DNA of 64,000 nt from Epithemia pelagica (lineage: Eukaryota > Bacillariophyta > Bacillariophyceae > Surirellales > Surirellaceae), in assembly GCA_946965045.2 (NCBI GenBank), contig OX337239.1, positions 434,001 to 498,000 on the forward strand. The letters are read 5' to 3'. The notes beneath the pieces were generated by a model. It ran no database searches, was not told where the DNA came from, and saw only the letters and a list, made by a program, of their open reading frames with translations. Positions 21,279-30,469 of this stretch are shown here, piece by piece. The translations under genes and the position numbers were made by a program. Numbering within the stretch: the first letter of the stretch is position 1; every line of letters begins with the position of its first letter.

Positions 21279-22580
21279 TCAATATGGTTCCCCACTCTCA
21301 ACCCTGTGTGCACGAGCCCAAGCTGGCACGGAGCACTCCTCCCCAAACTCATGGCGAAGAGCAGTAGCAAAAGCAGTCAAGAACTGCTCTCGCTTGAATG
21401 CCTCAAGCTCGGAGGTCCCGATTTCTTCTTCGAAGCCTGTGAGGTCCTGCTCATATCGCACAGCAACTGCCTTTGCTCCAGCAATGTTTCCCCCCGTAGC
21501 GCTAATTCCTTCCATGCCGGACGGTCCAAAAGTCTCGTTCGGGCTCCCACCTTGCTTCGGCTTCGGGTCGCTTGGTTTCCCATCATTCGGTTTATCGCTT
21601 CCGCTTCCACCACCAGCTCCTCCGCCTTCCTTTATCGTCGGAAGTTGGAGTAAGTCACGTCGTTCCTCTACAGTCTCCATCATCTCCTTGAAATCTTTTA
21701 GCGCCTCCGTGCTGTCTCGATACCACACTCCTCTGATAGAGTGTTTACTCTCAAAACTCCAAATACCCCATCGAAGAAGGCAGTCAGTAGCCAAAAGTGC
21801 CACTCCTTCCCCATAAACGGACATCCTAGAAACAGACACGAGCTCCAGGTGCAATTGCGATTCGGAGAAGGGGTTTGTTCCGACCTTCAATTCGACAATG
21901 CCTCTGGCCTCCGAAAATACATTGTAGGTCGGCGGTGTCCATCCCTGGACAGCCAACCTCAAGTCCGTTTTCCCTATTGCCTTTCTCTTTCCTTTCTTGA
22001 CTTCTCGAAGCTTGAAGCCGGTCACAGAGACAATCTCGAGCGGCTTTTTCATGTCTTGTGGCTTCATTAGGGCGGTGAGTCTTTCCCCTGCAGCGGGCGT
22101 CCTCGCCTCTTCACTGGGTTCCCAATGAAATTCGTGCTGTTGCACAGTCCCTTTTTCGCTTCTGGGTTTCATGGAAATTGCATAGCCCAGCTCAGTTAGC
22201 AGGTTATCCGTAAAATCTTGTTTCGCTTTCGACATTATGGCTGTTTCAGTTTTCTCGTCTTCAAAGGCTTCTTTGACAGCCTCCTTCACAACAGACCCCA
22301 AGGAGGCTGCGCTTTTCGTCTCTTTTTGTGTGTCTTCAAAGGCTTCTTTGACAGCCTCCTTCACAACAGACCCCAAGGAGGCTGCGCTTTTCTTCTCTTT
22401 TTGTGTGTTGATGAATGAAATGAAGCGAGCCCTCTTGCTCAAGTTTTCCTCACCGTCGACTTGAAACGCTGTGAACCAAGCATTCCTATCCTCGCCTGTC
22501 AGGTCAACTCCATCGAATGGTACTTTCAACGTCTTGGCCATTCTGGACCATTCCTCCTCCTCTTCTTCGTCGACTTCCAT
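21279..22580 (-). CDS. Unrecognised acidic/coiled protein with possible PD-(D/E)XK-like segment
   Basis: The frame is open to 22763, but the first ATGs are at 22751, 22580 and 22541. I prefer 22580 (MEVDEEEEEEW), because the preceding 60 residues resemble readthrough. The protein has about 433 residues. It contains a 25-residue exact-type tandem repeat (TQKE(K/T)KSAASLGSVVKEA...) of helical character. A later stretch has ARGIVELKVG, followed by a helix and ALLATDCLLRWGIWSF, an E-x-K then strand arrangement seen in PD-(D/E)XK nuclease folds. That assignment is speculative. The C-terminus is Gly/Pro/Lys-rich, then helical. It lies directly downstream of a copia RNase H remnant on the same strand and may be an element-associated or host gene. 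Confidence 0.6.
   Translation of the reverse strand: MEVDEEEEEEWSRMAKTLKVPFDGVDLTGEDRNAWFTAFQVDGEENLSKRARFISFINTQKEKKSAASLGSVVKEAVKEAFEDTQKETKSAASLGSVVKEAVKEAFEDEKTETAIMSKAKQDFTDNLLTELGYAISMKPRSEKGTVQQHEFHWEPSEEARTPAAGERLTALMKPQDMKKPLEIVSVTGFKLREVKKGKRKAIGKTDLRLAVQGWTPPTYNVFSEARGIVELKVGTNPFSESQLHLELVSVSRMSVYGEGVALLATDCLLRWGIWSFESKHSIRGVWYRDSTEALKDFKEMMETVEERRDLLQLPTIKEGGGAGGGSGSDKPNDGKPSDPKPKQGGSPNETFGPSGMEGISATGGNIAGAKAVAVRYEQDLTGFEEEIGTSELEAFKREQFLTAFATALRHEFGEECSVPAWARAHRVESGEPY
22261..22410 (-). repeat. 75-bp in-frame tandem duplication
   Basis: Two adjacent 75-bp units differ at very few bases and encode a duplicated 25-residue helical segment of the reverse-strand gene. The period keeps the reading frame. 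Confidence 0.92.
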
Positions 22581-22829
22581 CGCGAGTTCCGCCGTCAGCA
22601 CAGAGCTGTTGACTGGCCACTCAGAACTCAGAGAGCAGAGTGATGTCTTATACGCTTCGTATAAGTCAACTTCTAAAAGACTGAGATTAACAACTACAAA
22701 GATATCGTCCAAAACCAGTAAGGTGGTATTCGGTAATGACCGTGACCCCATTCGTGACTGCAATCCCGCAACGGGCTAGGAGAAACAGTCCCCGCAAGAG
22801 ACGTAGGATCTTGCTCCTAGAGGTTAGCG

Positions 22830-23130
22830 GGGTTCCCGAGAACACGCGAATCGACTGATGGTGGTCCAGAGGATCCAAAAGCAGAGGAGTAGGTGAACTG
22901 AGATAAGAGTTCATTTCGCCGCTCCCGATGGAGCATCTTGGTGAACAAATCTGCAATGTTCGTGGCAGTGTCTTCTTTGCCCACGCGAAGGATCCCAGCA
23001 GCAGCGGCTTCTCGCACAGCATGACAACGATGCCAGAACGAGACCGCCCTCAGTCGGCACATGTCGTTGAATCCGACAAGACAAGCAGCCAAGAGTGACC
23101 GTCTTGGATTGGCGGCGAATGGCCTCCACT
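22830..23130 (-). mobile_element. Copia-type RNase H remnant
   Basis: Reverse-strand reading gives HAVREAAAAGILRVGKED followed by TNIADLFTKML and RRNELLSQFTY, the typical end of Ty1/copia polyprotein RNase H. The upstream part is out of frame and unrecognisable, and no LTR was found nearby. It differs from the intact element at 52,938, whose equivalent end reads TADIFTKALDKDTF. Confidence 0.75.
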
Positions 23131-23131
23131 G

Positions 23132-24160
23132 TTGGGTGGATGTCGACACGCGTTTGCATCGGTGGTTGTAAACGCTGATTGCAGTTGTCTTCCTGGTAGA
23201 AATGATTTGGTGGGGGTTATTGGAGGATGTATTGACTGTAAAGCAACAAACTCAGTCATACTCCTGAATGTGGGAGAACAAAACAAGAAGTGGATCAAGG
23301 GGCCTCCCTTAAACGAAGAACGATCCGGTCATGCTGCCGTGGTGGGAAACGGCAGTGTTTACGTCCTGGGAGGATCCGGAAGCGACACCATTGAACGTAT
23401 CCGGGTCGTTGATTTACTGGGAACCAAGAAGGATGACAATATCGGATGGAAGCTTTTGAAAAAGTGCCGGTTGTCCACAAAAAGACATGATTGTGCAGCA
23501 GCCATGGTTCAAAACCGTTTTATCGTGGTTGTCGGTGGACATGAAGCCTCGTCCTCGGTTGATGTGATTGACATGTCATCCACGCACTGTCACAGAGTTT
23601 GTTCGGGATCTTCTCTCAATGTTCCTCGTTCGTTCTGTACTGCGGCAAGCATTGGTTCACGAGTCTACGTTGTTGGTGGATATGATGGAACGACTGCACT
23701 TAATTCCATCGAGCATTTGAACCTGGACACGAAAAACGAAGCAAAAGACAATCTGGAAGGACTATCATGGACTCTTGACGAAGGGGTCGTCGAATCTCGT
23801 CGCTATGGCCACGGCATGGTGCAATGTGGAAGTTGCCTGGTTCTTGCCTACGGTTGCGCTCATTTCCATCGTGGATCGTTTTGTGCGTCTGATTCCGTCG
23901 AAGTTTTTGATACCTTATCGTATCAAAAATGGAATCTGAAACCTTGTACTGAAACACTTGGAAAAGTCAACGGAATGGTAGCCTTCCGCGATGGGATTGC
24001 GGTCCTCGGTGGACAGTTTGGAATGTTTCTGGACGAGTGTCAAACACTTGATTGGATGGACAACAAGTCGAGGGTTTTTTCCCAACTGATGCGAAGCGAT
24101 CCACCTATGCTTGGAACAAAAACGCAAACGAAAACGTGTGGAACCTGTGGAAGCAGCTGA
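23132..24160 (+). pseudogene. Kelch-repeat protein, 5'-truncated
   Basis: The open frame gives 340 or so residues of kelch blades: LVGVIGG, VYVLGGSG, FIVVVGGHE, VYVVGGYDG and IAVLGGQFG, each preceded by an R-x-x-H/R element and followed by a W. Kelch blades assemble into beta-propellers, often as substrate adaptors or actin-binding modules. There is no ATG at the start: the frame begins within a blade (GGCRHAFASVVV) exactly where the reverse-strand copia remnant ends near 23,130. I infer that the 5' end was replaced by that insertion. The stop is TGA at 24158. The remaining coding sequence is intact, so truncation may be recent or a short upstream exon may have been missed. Confidence 0.72.
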
Positions 24161-24889
24161 TTCATGCCCCGCACGAAAACGACAACGTGTGGATCCTTAG
24201 TAGACACATAAAGATGCATGTCTGGTGGCCAACGAGATGGTGCGGGTCCCACCGAGACAGTCGGAGGTCGGCCTACCTAGTTAGGAGTATATAAAGTAGA
24301 CCCGGAGCATAAGAAATATTTCAGCTGTAGGGTTTTGTTCCTACATGCACAAACACACGTACATGTACTACATGTCGGTTGGCCAATGATGGTGCCGGTA
24401 TGCTTCAGACTATCGTAGTTCGACAATTGCACTATGTAATAGTACGATCCCACATGGCATGCATGGTACAACCGGCCCTGGGCATGACAAGGGCAACCAG
24501 ACTCACTTGGTGACTCCATGAACGCGGCACGTGATTCTTGTTCCTCGTACCATACACCTCGCGGTTCCGAGAGGTACTAACTAGGGGATCAGGAATGATT
24601 GAAAGTATATTGGTCGGCAACTCCATCTGGTTGCTTCCCGCGCAAGTATATATCGTTGACTCTCTCAGTTTCCTGTTCCAGTCGAACTGTACTTCCCAAA
24701 TGTTTGAGACAAAGATGCCCGAGACCATGGGTGAATGAGATTTTGCGTGCGTCCAGGTGCCTCAACCTTGTTTCACCGGCCGAATTTATGGCGCCTTTGC
24801 TCCACCAGCGTCTGTTGTATCACGAGGCTTTCTTGTGAACGCCATCTTGTGAAAGTCATTGTCCAGTGTAGAATGTGGAGTCGCATGCC
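24161..24889. other. Intergenic region
   Basis: About 730 bases without a convincing gene. A TATATAAA box-like run (24289-24296) has no recognisable coding sequence downstream. Confidence 0.45.
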
Positions 24890-25240
24890 AGCGGTCGAAA
24901 AATGCAAAAGCCGTAAAGGAAACTTGTGTGTCGTATCGGCTCGAGAATCTTGAAAAGGTATACGTGTGTAATGGAGCTGTTGAGCAGCCATGTTTTGGGT
25001 TCGTAGATGGTCTGTTTCAACTGTTCCTTCCATTCCGTCAATGATAGTTCCACAGAACGACACTTGATCTTTTTAGGTTGCATGTAATAGATGTTCAACC
25101 CATTCTCTAAAGGGTTTCAATGCTTTTTCCCACTTGTCCCTTCCATGGACGGTGCTGCACGTGGTCCTTCGGATTGTTACATGCCTTTGGGAGATGGCTT
25201 TTCGTTTTGCGACTGTTGTTGTTGCAATCGCAATTGTTGT
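24890..25240 (+). repeat. Segmental duplication copy B (source copy)
   Basis: Contains the 3' end and downstream region of the reverse-strand gene 25177-25935. The duplicated derivative is at 20078-20430. Confidence 0.85.
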
Positions 25241-25935
25241 TCTTGATGCAACTTGTATCGTTCGAGCGCATACTCCTTGAGTTCCTTGGGTGCGGTGGTG
25301 GCGATGCCATAGACAAAAATACCAGCCAGTACAGTTCCAATGGTCCATCGGACGATGCGACGAAGGGTGGACAGGGGATTGAATTTTTGAACCGTCGACG
25401 AGACCGAGTCTGCCACGGCCCGGGAGGTTTGGACCGCCGCACGACTTGTCTGCGTCGCCGTGTCGGCCGCTTGTTGGGCCATGCGATGCGAGTGTTGGTG
25501 CAAGGCCGAGGAGGATTCTTGGGCCGTTTCACGCAAGGATTGAGCGGCCGCTTGCGATTGTTCTTTCCACTGCGTCGACGACTGTGCGGCTGCGTGTCGC
25601 AAGGAATGTGCAGCCGCCTGTGATTGACGTTGCGCAGCCGTTTGGAGATTCTCCAAGGTCTGTTTCGATTGTTCTTGCCACTGCGTCGAGGACTGCTTGG
25701 CTGCTTGTCGCAACGATTCCGCTGCCGCTTGCGATTGCTGTTGTGCTTGGGCTTTCAACGATTCCAATGTCGCTCGAGACTGTTGTGTCGCAGTATCCTT
25801 GGCGGACTGAAGAGTCTGGGCCAATTGATCTTGGGCGGCTTGTTTTTGGGAACGCAGTGTGGTACGGGCTTGATCCACCGTCTGTTCCAAGTGTTGGCTC
25901 ACCCATTGACGGCCTTGATTCCACCAACGACTCAT
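25177..25935 (-). CDS. Long-helix protein with C-terminal membrane anchor
   Basis: 252 residues from ATG 25935. Residues 10-180 are almost entirely Ala/Gln/Ser/Thr-rich helix, with recurring units like QSQAAAxSLRxAAxQSSTQW(Q/K)EQ about 33 residues apart. This gives an amphipathic rod reminiscent of apolipoprotein or LEA-type proteins. Near residue 200 a basic stretch precedes a single hydrophobic segment (IVRWTIGTVLAGIFVYGIA), followed by a short charged tail. This suggests a tail-anchored protein with the rod in the cytosol, or the reverse in an organelle envelope. The function is unknown. The internal repetition probably arose by local duplication. Its 3' end has been copied to 20,4xx. Confidence 0.75.
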   Translation of the reverse strand: MSRWWNQGRQWVSQHLEQTVDQARTTLRSQKQAAQDQLAQTLQSAKDTATQQSRATLESLKAQAQQQSQAAAESLRQAAKQSSTQWQEQSKQTLENLQTAAQRQSQAAAHSLRHAAAQSSTQWKEQSQAAAQSLRETAQESSSALHQHSHRMAQQAADTATQTSRAAVQTSRAVADSVSSTVQKFNPLSTLRRIVRWTIGTVLAGIFVYGIATTAPKELKEYALERYKLHQEQQLRLQQQQSQNEKPSPKGM

Positions 25936-26710
25936 CTTCTTGTTTGTGGACTACTACTTGATTCCTTTGATTACTCTTGCTTTCCTTTGACGCACACAAT
26001 GAGAAAGCAAAGAGACGAGGTGCGTTCAATGAATGAAGACGACGTCGTCAACTCCCTTTACAGACAACAGACGCAGTCTACAGTATTGACTGACAGTCCG
26101 TAAAGAAGTGGCGATCATGGCTACAAAAGAAGTAGCTACCCCCTCTTCGGATTCCAAAAGTGTGTGGCTTACCTCTAGTGTTTCGGTGGATGCTTTTTGG
26201 TGGGAACCCGCTGGACGATTTAGGGTCTCTCTAGAGTATATTCAAGAGAAGAGACCTGATCAAGTATATATATACTTTTTCGAGAGACATTGTGGTTCCG
26301 ATCACTTTTCCTCTCTCGGGCAGCACCGAGAGAAGCGGCACACAATCTGCAAAACACTCGAGTATATGTATCCTTTTTTTTCAGGAAAACCAACACACCG
26401 AAACCATTCACAGGGGAATCGACTTGGTTCATTTTTTGTGCGGACGGAACGTGGTTGGATGAATTGCTGTTGTATTTCGTGTGAATGACGAGTATGTGGT
26501 TGTTATTCTTGTCGCCTGGATGGGGTGCACATGGATGGAACACTAGAAAAAGTAAAACAAATCATTTTAAAAGTATAGAGCGAAAAAAGAGCAATGTTTG
26601 CGTGGATTGAATGGACTGGTTGGTACGAGAGCTTGTTGTGTGTGTGATGTGTGGTGTGGTGGGATCATGGAACACTCCGTGGTTCGATTTGGTTGCGGAT
26701 TACGTCTTCA
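25936..26710. other. Intergenic region between two reverse-strand genes
   Basis: About 775 bases. Several short frames exist on both strands, but none has recognisable features. Confidence 0.5.
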
Positions 26711-27802
26711 TCATGAGGTGGTCGGTGGTGCCGGTGCCGATGCCTCGGCGGCGGCCTGTGATGGGTCTGCAGGGGCTTCCTCATTTGGATTTGGATTGGC
26801 TGTGGTAGTGTTGTTGTTGTTGTTGTTATTGGCGGCCACGACATTTTGTTGGGCTTGCAAACTCAAATTTTCAATATTGGTCAAAATGACCGTGGCGGGG
26901 GTAATCATTTCGGACGATACGGAGGGATCTTCCAAACTATCGGCATCTTCGTCGTCGCATTCTTCCAATGGATCCAGGGCCACCTTTTCATCGCCAGCAT
27001 CCGTCAAACTATTGGCCCGGCTGGCATTGCTGCTACTGGACATGACCTTGACATCGGAAAAGGCATGGACGTCTTCCATGGTTTCGTCACTGAGGCGTTC
27101 ATTGACCGAGGGGAGCGAATTGGTCAGCGTGTGCGAACCCTTGCCACCACGACCCGATTTACTCCCATCCAAACTTGAATTGCTATTGGAATTGCTCAAG
27201 ACATCCAAATCTTGAATCAAGGCCCCCGCACGATCGTACAAGATATCGGAATCGACCAAATCTTCCAACGACGAAATAGAAGAATTGCCATCGGTTGTGG
27301 CTGCCGCAGTGGCAGTCGTACTGCCCCCACCCGTCCGTTGTTGTAATTGAAAGGAGGGACTCTTGGATCGCTGTGCAGATCCGTGCAAGTGGTGATGATG
27401 GTGATGATGATGCAAATGATGAGGCGTCATATTGGGCGTCGAACTATTACGTCGTTGCGATTGGGGATCGCTGCTTGCCGATCCAGTCGAACTGACCGAA
27501 TTGTTGTCACTTCCTCCTCCTACCGAACTGTTGGCGGACGATGGTAAATTGGGCAAACTCACATGTCCAATCGAATGTCGATTTCCTTTCAACCGAATCG
27601 CCGAAGTAGACCGTGTGGCATGAATACGACCCGGTGGCAAATCGGATCCCTCGTCTTCTTCCTCCTCGTCGTCGTCCGGGGCATACCCTCGAATTTCCGA
27701 ATCCACATCGTGTTCGGCGGCGGCGGGTTGCGCGGTCGTTGTTGTTGTGTTGGAAGAGGATGCTGGTTCCTCCACCAAGGCGGAGACAGATTCTCGTTGC
27801 AT
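26711..27802 (-). CDS. Disordered Ser/Asn-rich protein, function unknown
   Basis: 363 residues from ATG 27802. The composition is dominated by Ser, Asn, Asp, Thr and Pro, with a polyhistidine run (HHLHHHHHHHHLH) and a C-terminal polyasparagine run. Short ordered-looking islands are SISSLEDLVDSDILYDRAGALIQDL, cut here as two helices, and an acidic segment near DPLEECDDEDADSLED. Repeated RxxS/SxP patterns suggest phosphorylation. There are no domains, signal peptide or membrane segments. The uninterrupted 1.1 kb frame favours a real gene, but simple-sequence DNA can maintain open frames by chance, so confidence is moderate. Confidence 0.6.
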   Translation of the reverse strand: MQRESVSALVEEPASSSNTTTTTAQPAAAEHDVDSEIRGYAPDDDEEEEDEGSDLPPGRIHATRSTSAIRLKGNRHSIGHVSLPNLPSSANSSVGGGSDNNSVSSTGSASSDPQSQRRNSSTPNMTPHHLHHHHHHHHLHGSAQRSKSPSFQLQQRTGGGSTTATAAATTDGNSSISSLEDLVDSDILYDRAGALIQDLDVLSNSNSNSSLDGSKSGRGGKGSHTLTNSLPSVNERLSDETMEDVHAFSDVKVMSSSSNASRANSLTDAGDEKVALDPLEECDDEDADSLEDPSVSSEMITPATVILTNIENLSLQAQQNVVAANNNNNNNTTTANPNPNEEAPADPSQAAAEASAPAPPTTS

Positions 27803-28882
27803 TTTGTCCGAGAAAGAAACGAGGAGAGTCAGTCAGTAACACGAATCTTGGTTGCGGTGTCGAGTGTTTGGAACGAAATCTTGGGAGATCGATTGCGTTC
27901 GCAGATTGGGGTTGGTGTTCAAGAGGCAGCGAGATGCGAGATTCTGTGTAGAGAGCAAAAAAGATTGTTGCAGGGGGATACGAATGAAGCTTTTGTTGCT
28001 GGTGGTGAATCCCAAAATCCCAATAGCAGCTTGGTTTCCGACAGCGTCAACAGAGCCTTCGCGTTTTTCTCTTCAATACAGCGTGTGCTGTGCCCAAATC
28101 AAAACACACACGAACACAAAAAAAGAACGCAGCAACCTCTCCTTCCTCTCTCTGGATTCTCCAGATGCGAATGATAGAGCTATCGTGATGTCGTATGTGC
28201 ATTTGTACGAGTACTCGTAGTTCTCTCGCTGCTTGACGCTTGACAGGTTCCAGTTGGAATTTTTTCCCAATTGGGCAGACGGCATGAGAGCGTGACTTCG
28301 GTGTGAGTGATGCGCTGGCGCACGATGGCTCACCATGATGTGCCACTGGGGATTAAACCTCACAGCATTGTGATATTTCTATCGTTATTTTATCTTGAAA
28401 AACACGTTTTATTCTTCTCGCTTGGAAGTATCAGAAGGCCTACTACCTCTCAAAGAGAGATTCGTTGGTCGTGTCCCAACGAGTATCTCGCGCAAGCCCA
28501 TTCGTGATGGAGAGAGTATTGTAGGTAGCTGCGCGTTCTCTCCAGCTGGTAATCCACATGAGTCGATTCATGATTCATCTATCGGGATCGGGATAGGTCA
28601 GCTATGTCAACTGGAGGTAGGAGAAAAGTCCCTCTCATTTCTCATTTCTCATTTCTCATAGGAGTAGGAATATGGATTGCTCCGATTCGACTCGTCTACT
28701 CTAGCTAGTTGCGAGACGATTTGGACTTGGGAATGTCGAGATTACGGTTAATGCACTAACGATCCTTCTCCAATTACAAATATACACATAGTCTTATCCT
28801 CCTCCTTCTTCCCCACCTCCACCAGAGAGAGATACTGCTGACGCTGTTCGTCGTGTCCGCCACACGGCCACGTTGGCTCCGA
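27803..28882. other. Intergenic region
   Basis: About 1.1 kb separating the disordered-protein gene from the membrane-protein gene. Frames seen here are short and lack features. I see no repeat structure. Confidence 0.5.
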
Positions 28883-30137
28883 CTATTCCTCTCCATACGC
28901 TTCCTCACCGTCTTGCGGTTGTTCTTCTTCTTGATCCAGTTTGAGATCGTCCGTGGCCGCACCTGGACCATATTGGAGTTCATAGGCTTCTTGTTCCTCC
29001 TCCGTGTAGGCAATGGAAGGTACCGGCACAATCAAGTTGCAAATGGCATCCACCAATTTCAAAATCGTGGCCACGGACAAGCAAATGAGACCATTGCCAC
29101 TATTCCTACACATACACAGACAGGAGCACACGCGCCAAAAAAAGAATCCGACACGGTTCCATCCAGAAAAAACGAAACAACGATTGTGAGCAATAATCGT
29201 TATGGACGGGACGACAACAAGTTCAACGCAAGCACATGGATCTTTCTCAAAGCACACAACAACCAGAGACCAAATAGAAGGTTTCCAACAAAATAGAAGA
29301 GAGGGTATAAACGTACCAATCAAAGTCCATGAGGACCGTCTCCGCATCTCCCGTGTAGCCGTCTGGTACCGGTGTGGAATTGCCGACAAAGTATTCGACT
29401 TGACCTTGATAAAAGCCATCAAAGCAGGCATTGGAATAATTGAGGAGGGTATACATGGTCAATGCAATGGAAATAAAGGCCACGATGGCACCGTAGAACT
29501 TTTGACAATTCAAATCATACGTCGGATACATGCGCAAAATATCGGTAAAGATACTTGGGAGATACAAGACGGTACTGGAAATGACGGATCCGACATAGGC
29601 TTGACTGGATTCTTCACAATCGCCGCATTGTTCGTCGTTAATGTAGCGTTCCAATTCTTCTTCCAACAAGTCACAAAATTCATCAAAGCCCGTGACGGTA
29701 TCTTGCACTGGGCTGTTGGGATTGCGGCCGGCCACGGCTCGCAGACCAATCCAAATTTCAATCGATTCGACGGTGGATGTCGGATCGACGGGGTCGACAC
29801 GGCCTTCACTAAAGGATGCAGTCGTTAAAATGCCATGGTCTTTGGAAACGGCAAAGCAACTAAAGACGGTCAACCCGAGACCGATAATATTGGCCAACAA
29901 CCCAATCGTAAAGACAATCCGACGAACCCTGGTACTGTCGTCGTTTTGCGCCTTGGTACAACCGACATGGCCAAAGGCCTTGCAGGGACAAATGGGGTTT
30001 TGTTCCAAAAACCAAGGGCACCACTTGACGCAGGGAGGAACCCAACAACAGGGCAGGGGAGGTTTGCCTCCTTCCGGATTGTCGCCATAGGAATGACCAT
30101 CGCAACGATCCACAATGTATTGCTTGTACTTTACCAT
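28883..30137 (-). CDS. Four-helix membrane protein, two exons
   Basis: Exons in transcription order are 30137-29317 and 29099-28883, joined across a GTACGT donor and a TAG acceptor. The product is 345 residues. ATG 30137 is the first in frame; upstream codons lack one. The N-terminus is Cys/Pro-rich (PLPCCWVPPCVKWCPW, then CPCKAFGHVGC). Predicted membrane helices are IVFTIGLLANIIGLGLTVFS, YVGSVISSTVLYLPSIFTDI, FYGAIVAFISIALTMYTLL and, in exon 2, GLICLSVATILKLVDAICNL. The loop between helices 1 and 2 has CDLLEEELERYINDEQCGDC, possibly disulfide-bonded. The tail is acidic. The topology resembles tetraspan proteins, but no family was recognised. Confidence 0.75.
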
Positions 30138-30469
30138 TCTTGTCGTCTTGCTCGTCGTCGTAGCAAGCACTTGCAATTGTTCCAACCCGTCCTGGTTCTA
30201 GGGTCTCCTCAAGGATATCTTCTGAAAGAGAAGTATGACAATCAGAAGATGCAAGAATCCACAACTTTGTGTGAATCAATGACACCGAAAATTGTGGCTA
30301 CCACCAAAAAGTTGCACTCCAACTGCAGATACTATAATTCCCAAGGGTCCCTTTCTATTGGTTGCTCTTTCTTGTCGTCGTCACCTGTTGTCGTCGTCTT
30401 CCTTTTTTTTTGTTCGCGCCATGGTAATGACATGAACGGAAAACATTGTAGATCCCAGTGGAGAGGAGT
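30138..30469. other. Upstream region of the membrane-protein gene
   Basis: About 330 bases upstream of a reverse-strand start codon. No gene or promoter element is clear. Confidence 0.4.

Noticed and set aside
24289-24296. TATATAAA as a promoter
   Set aside because: No gene was recognised downstream within several hundred bases.
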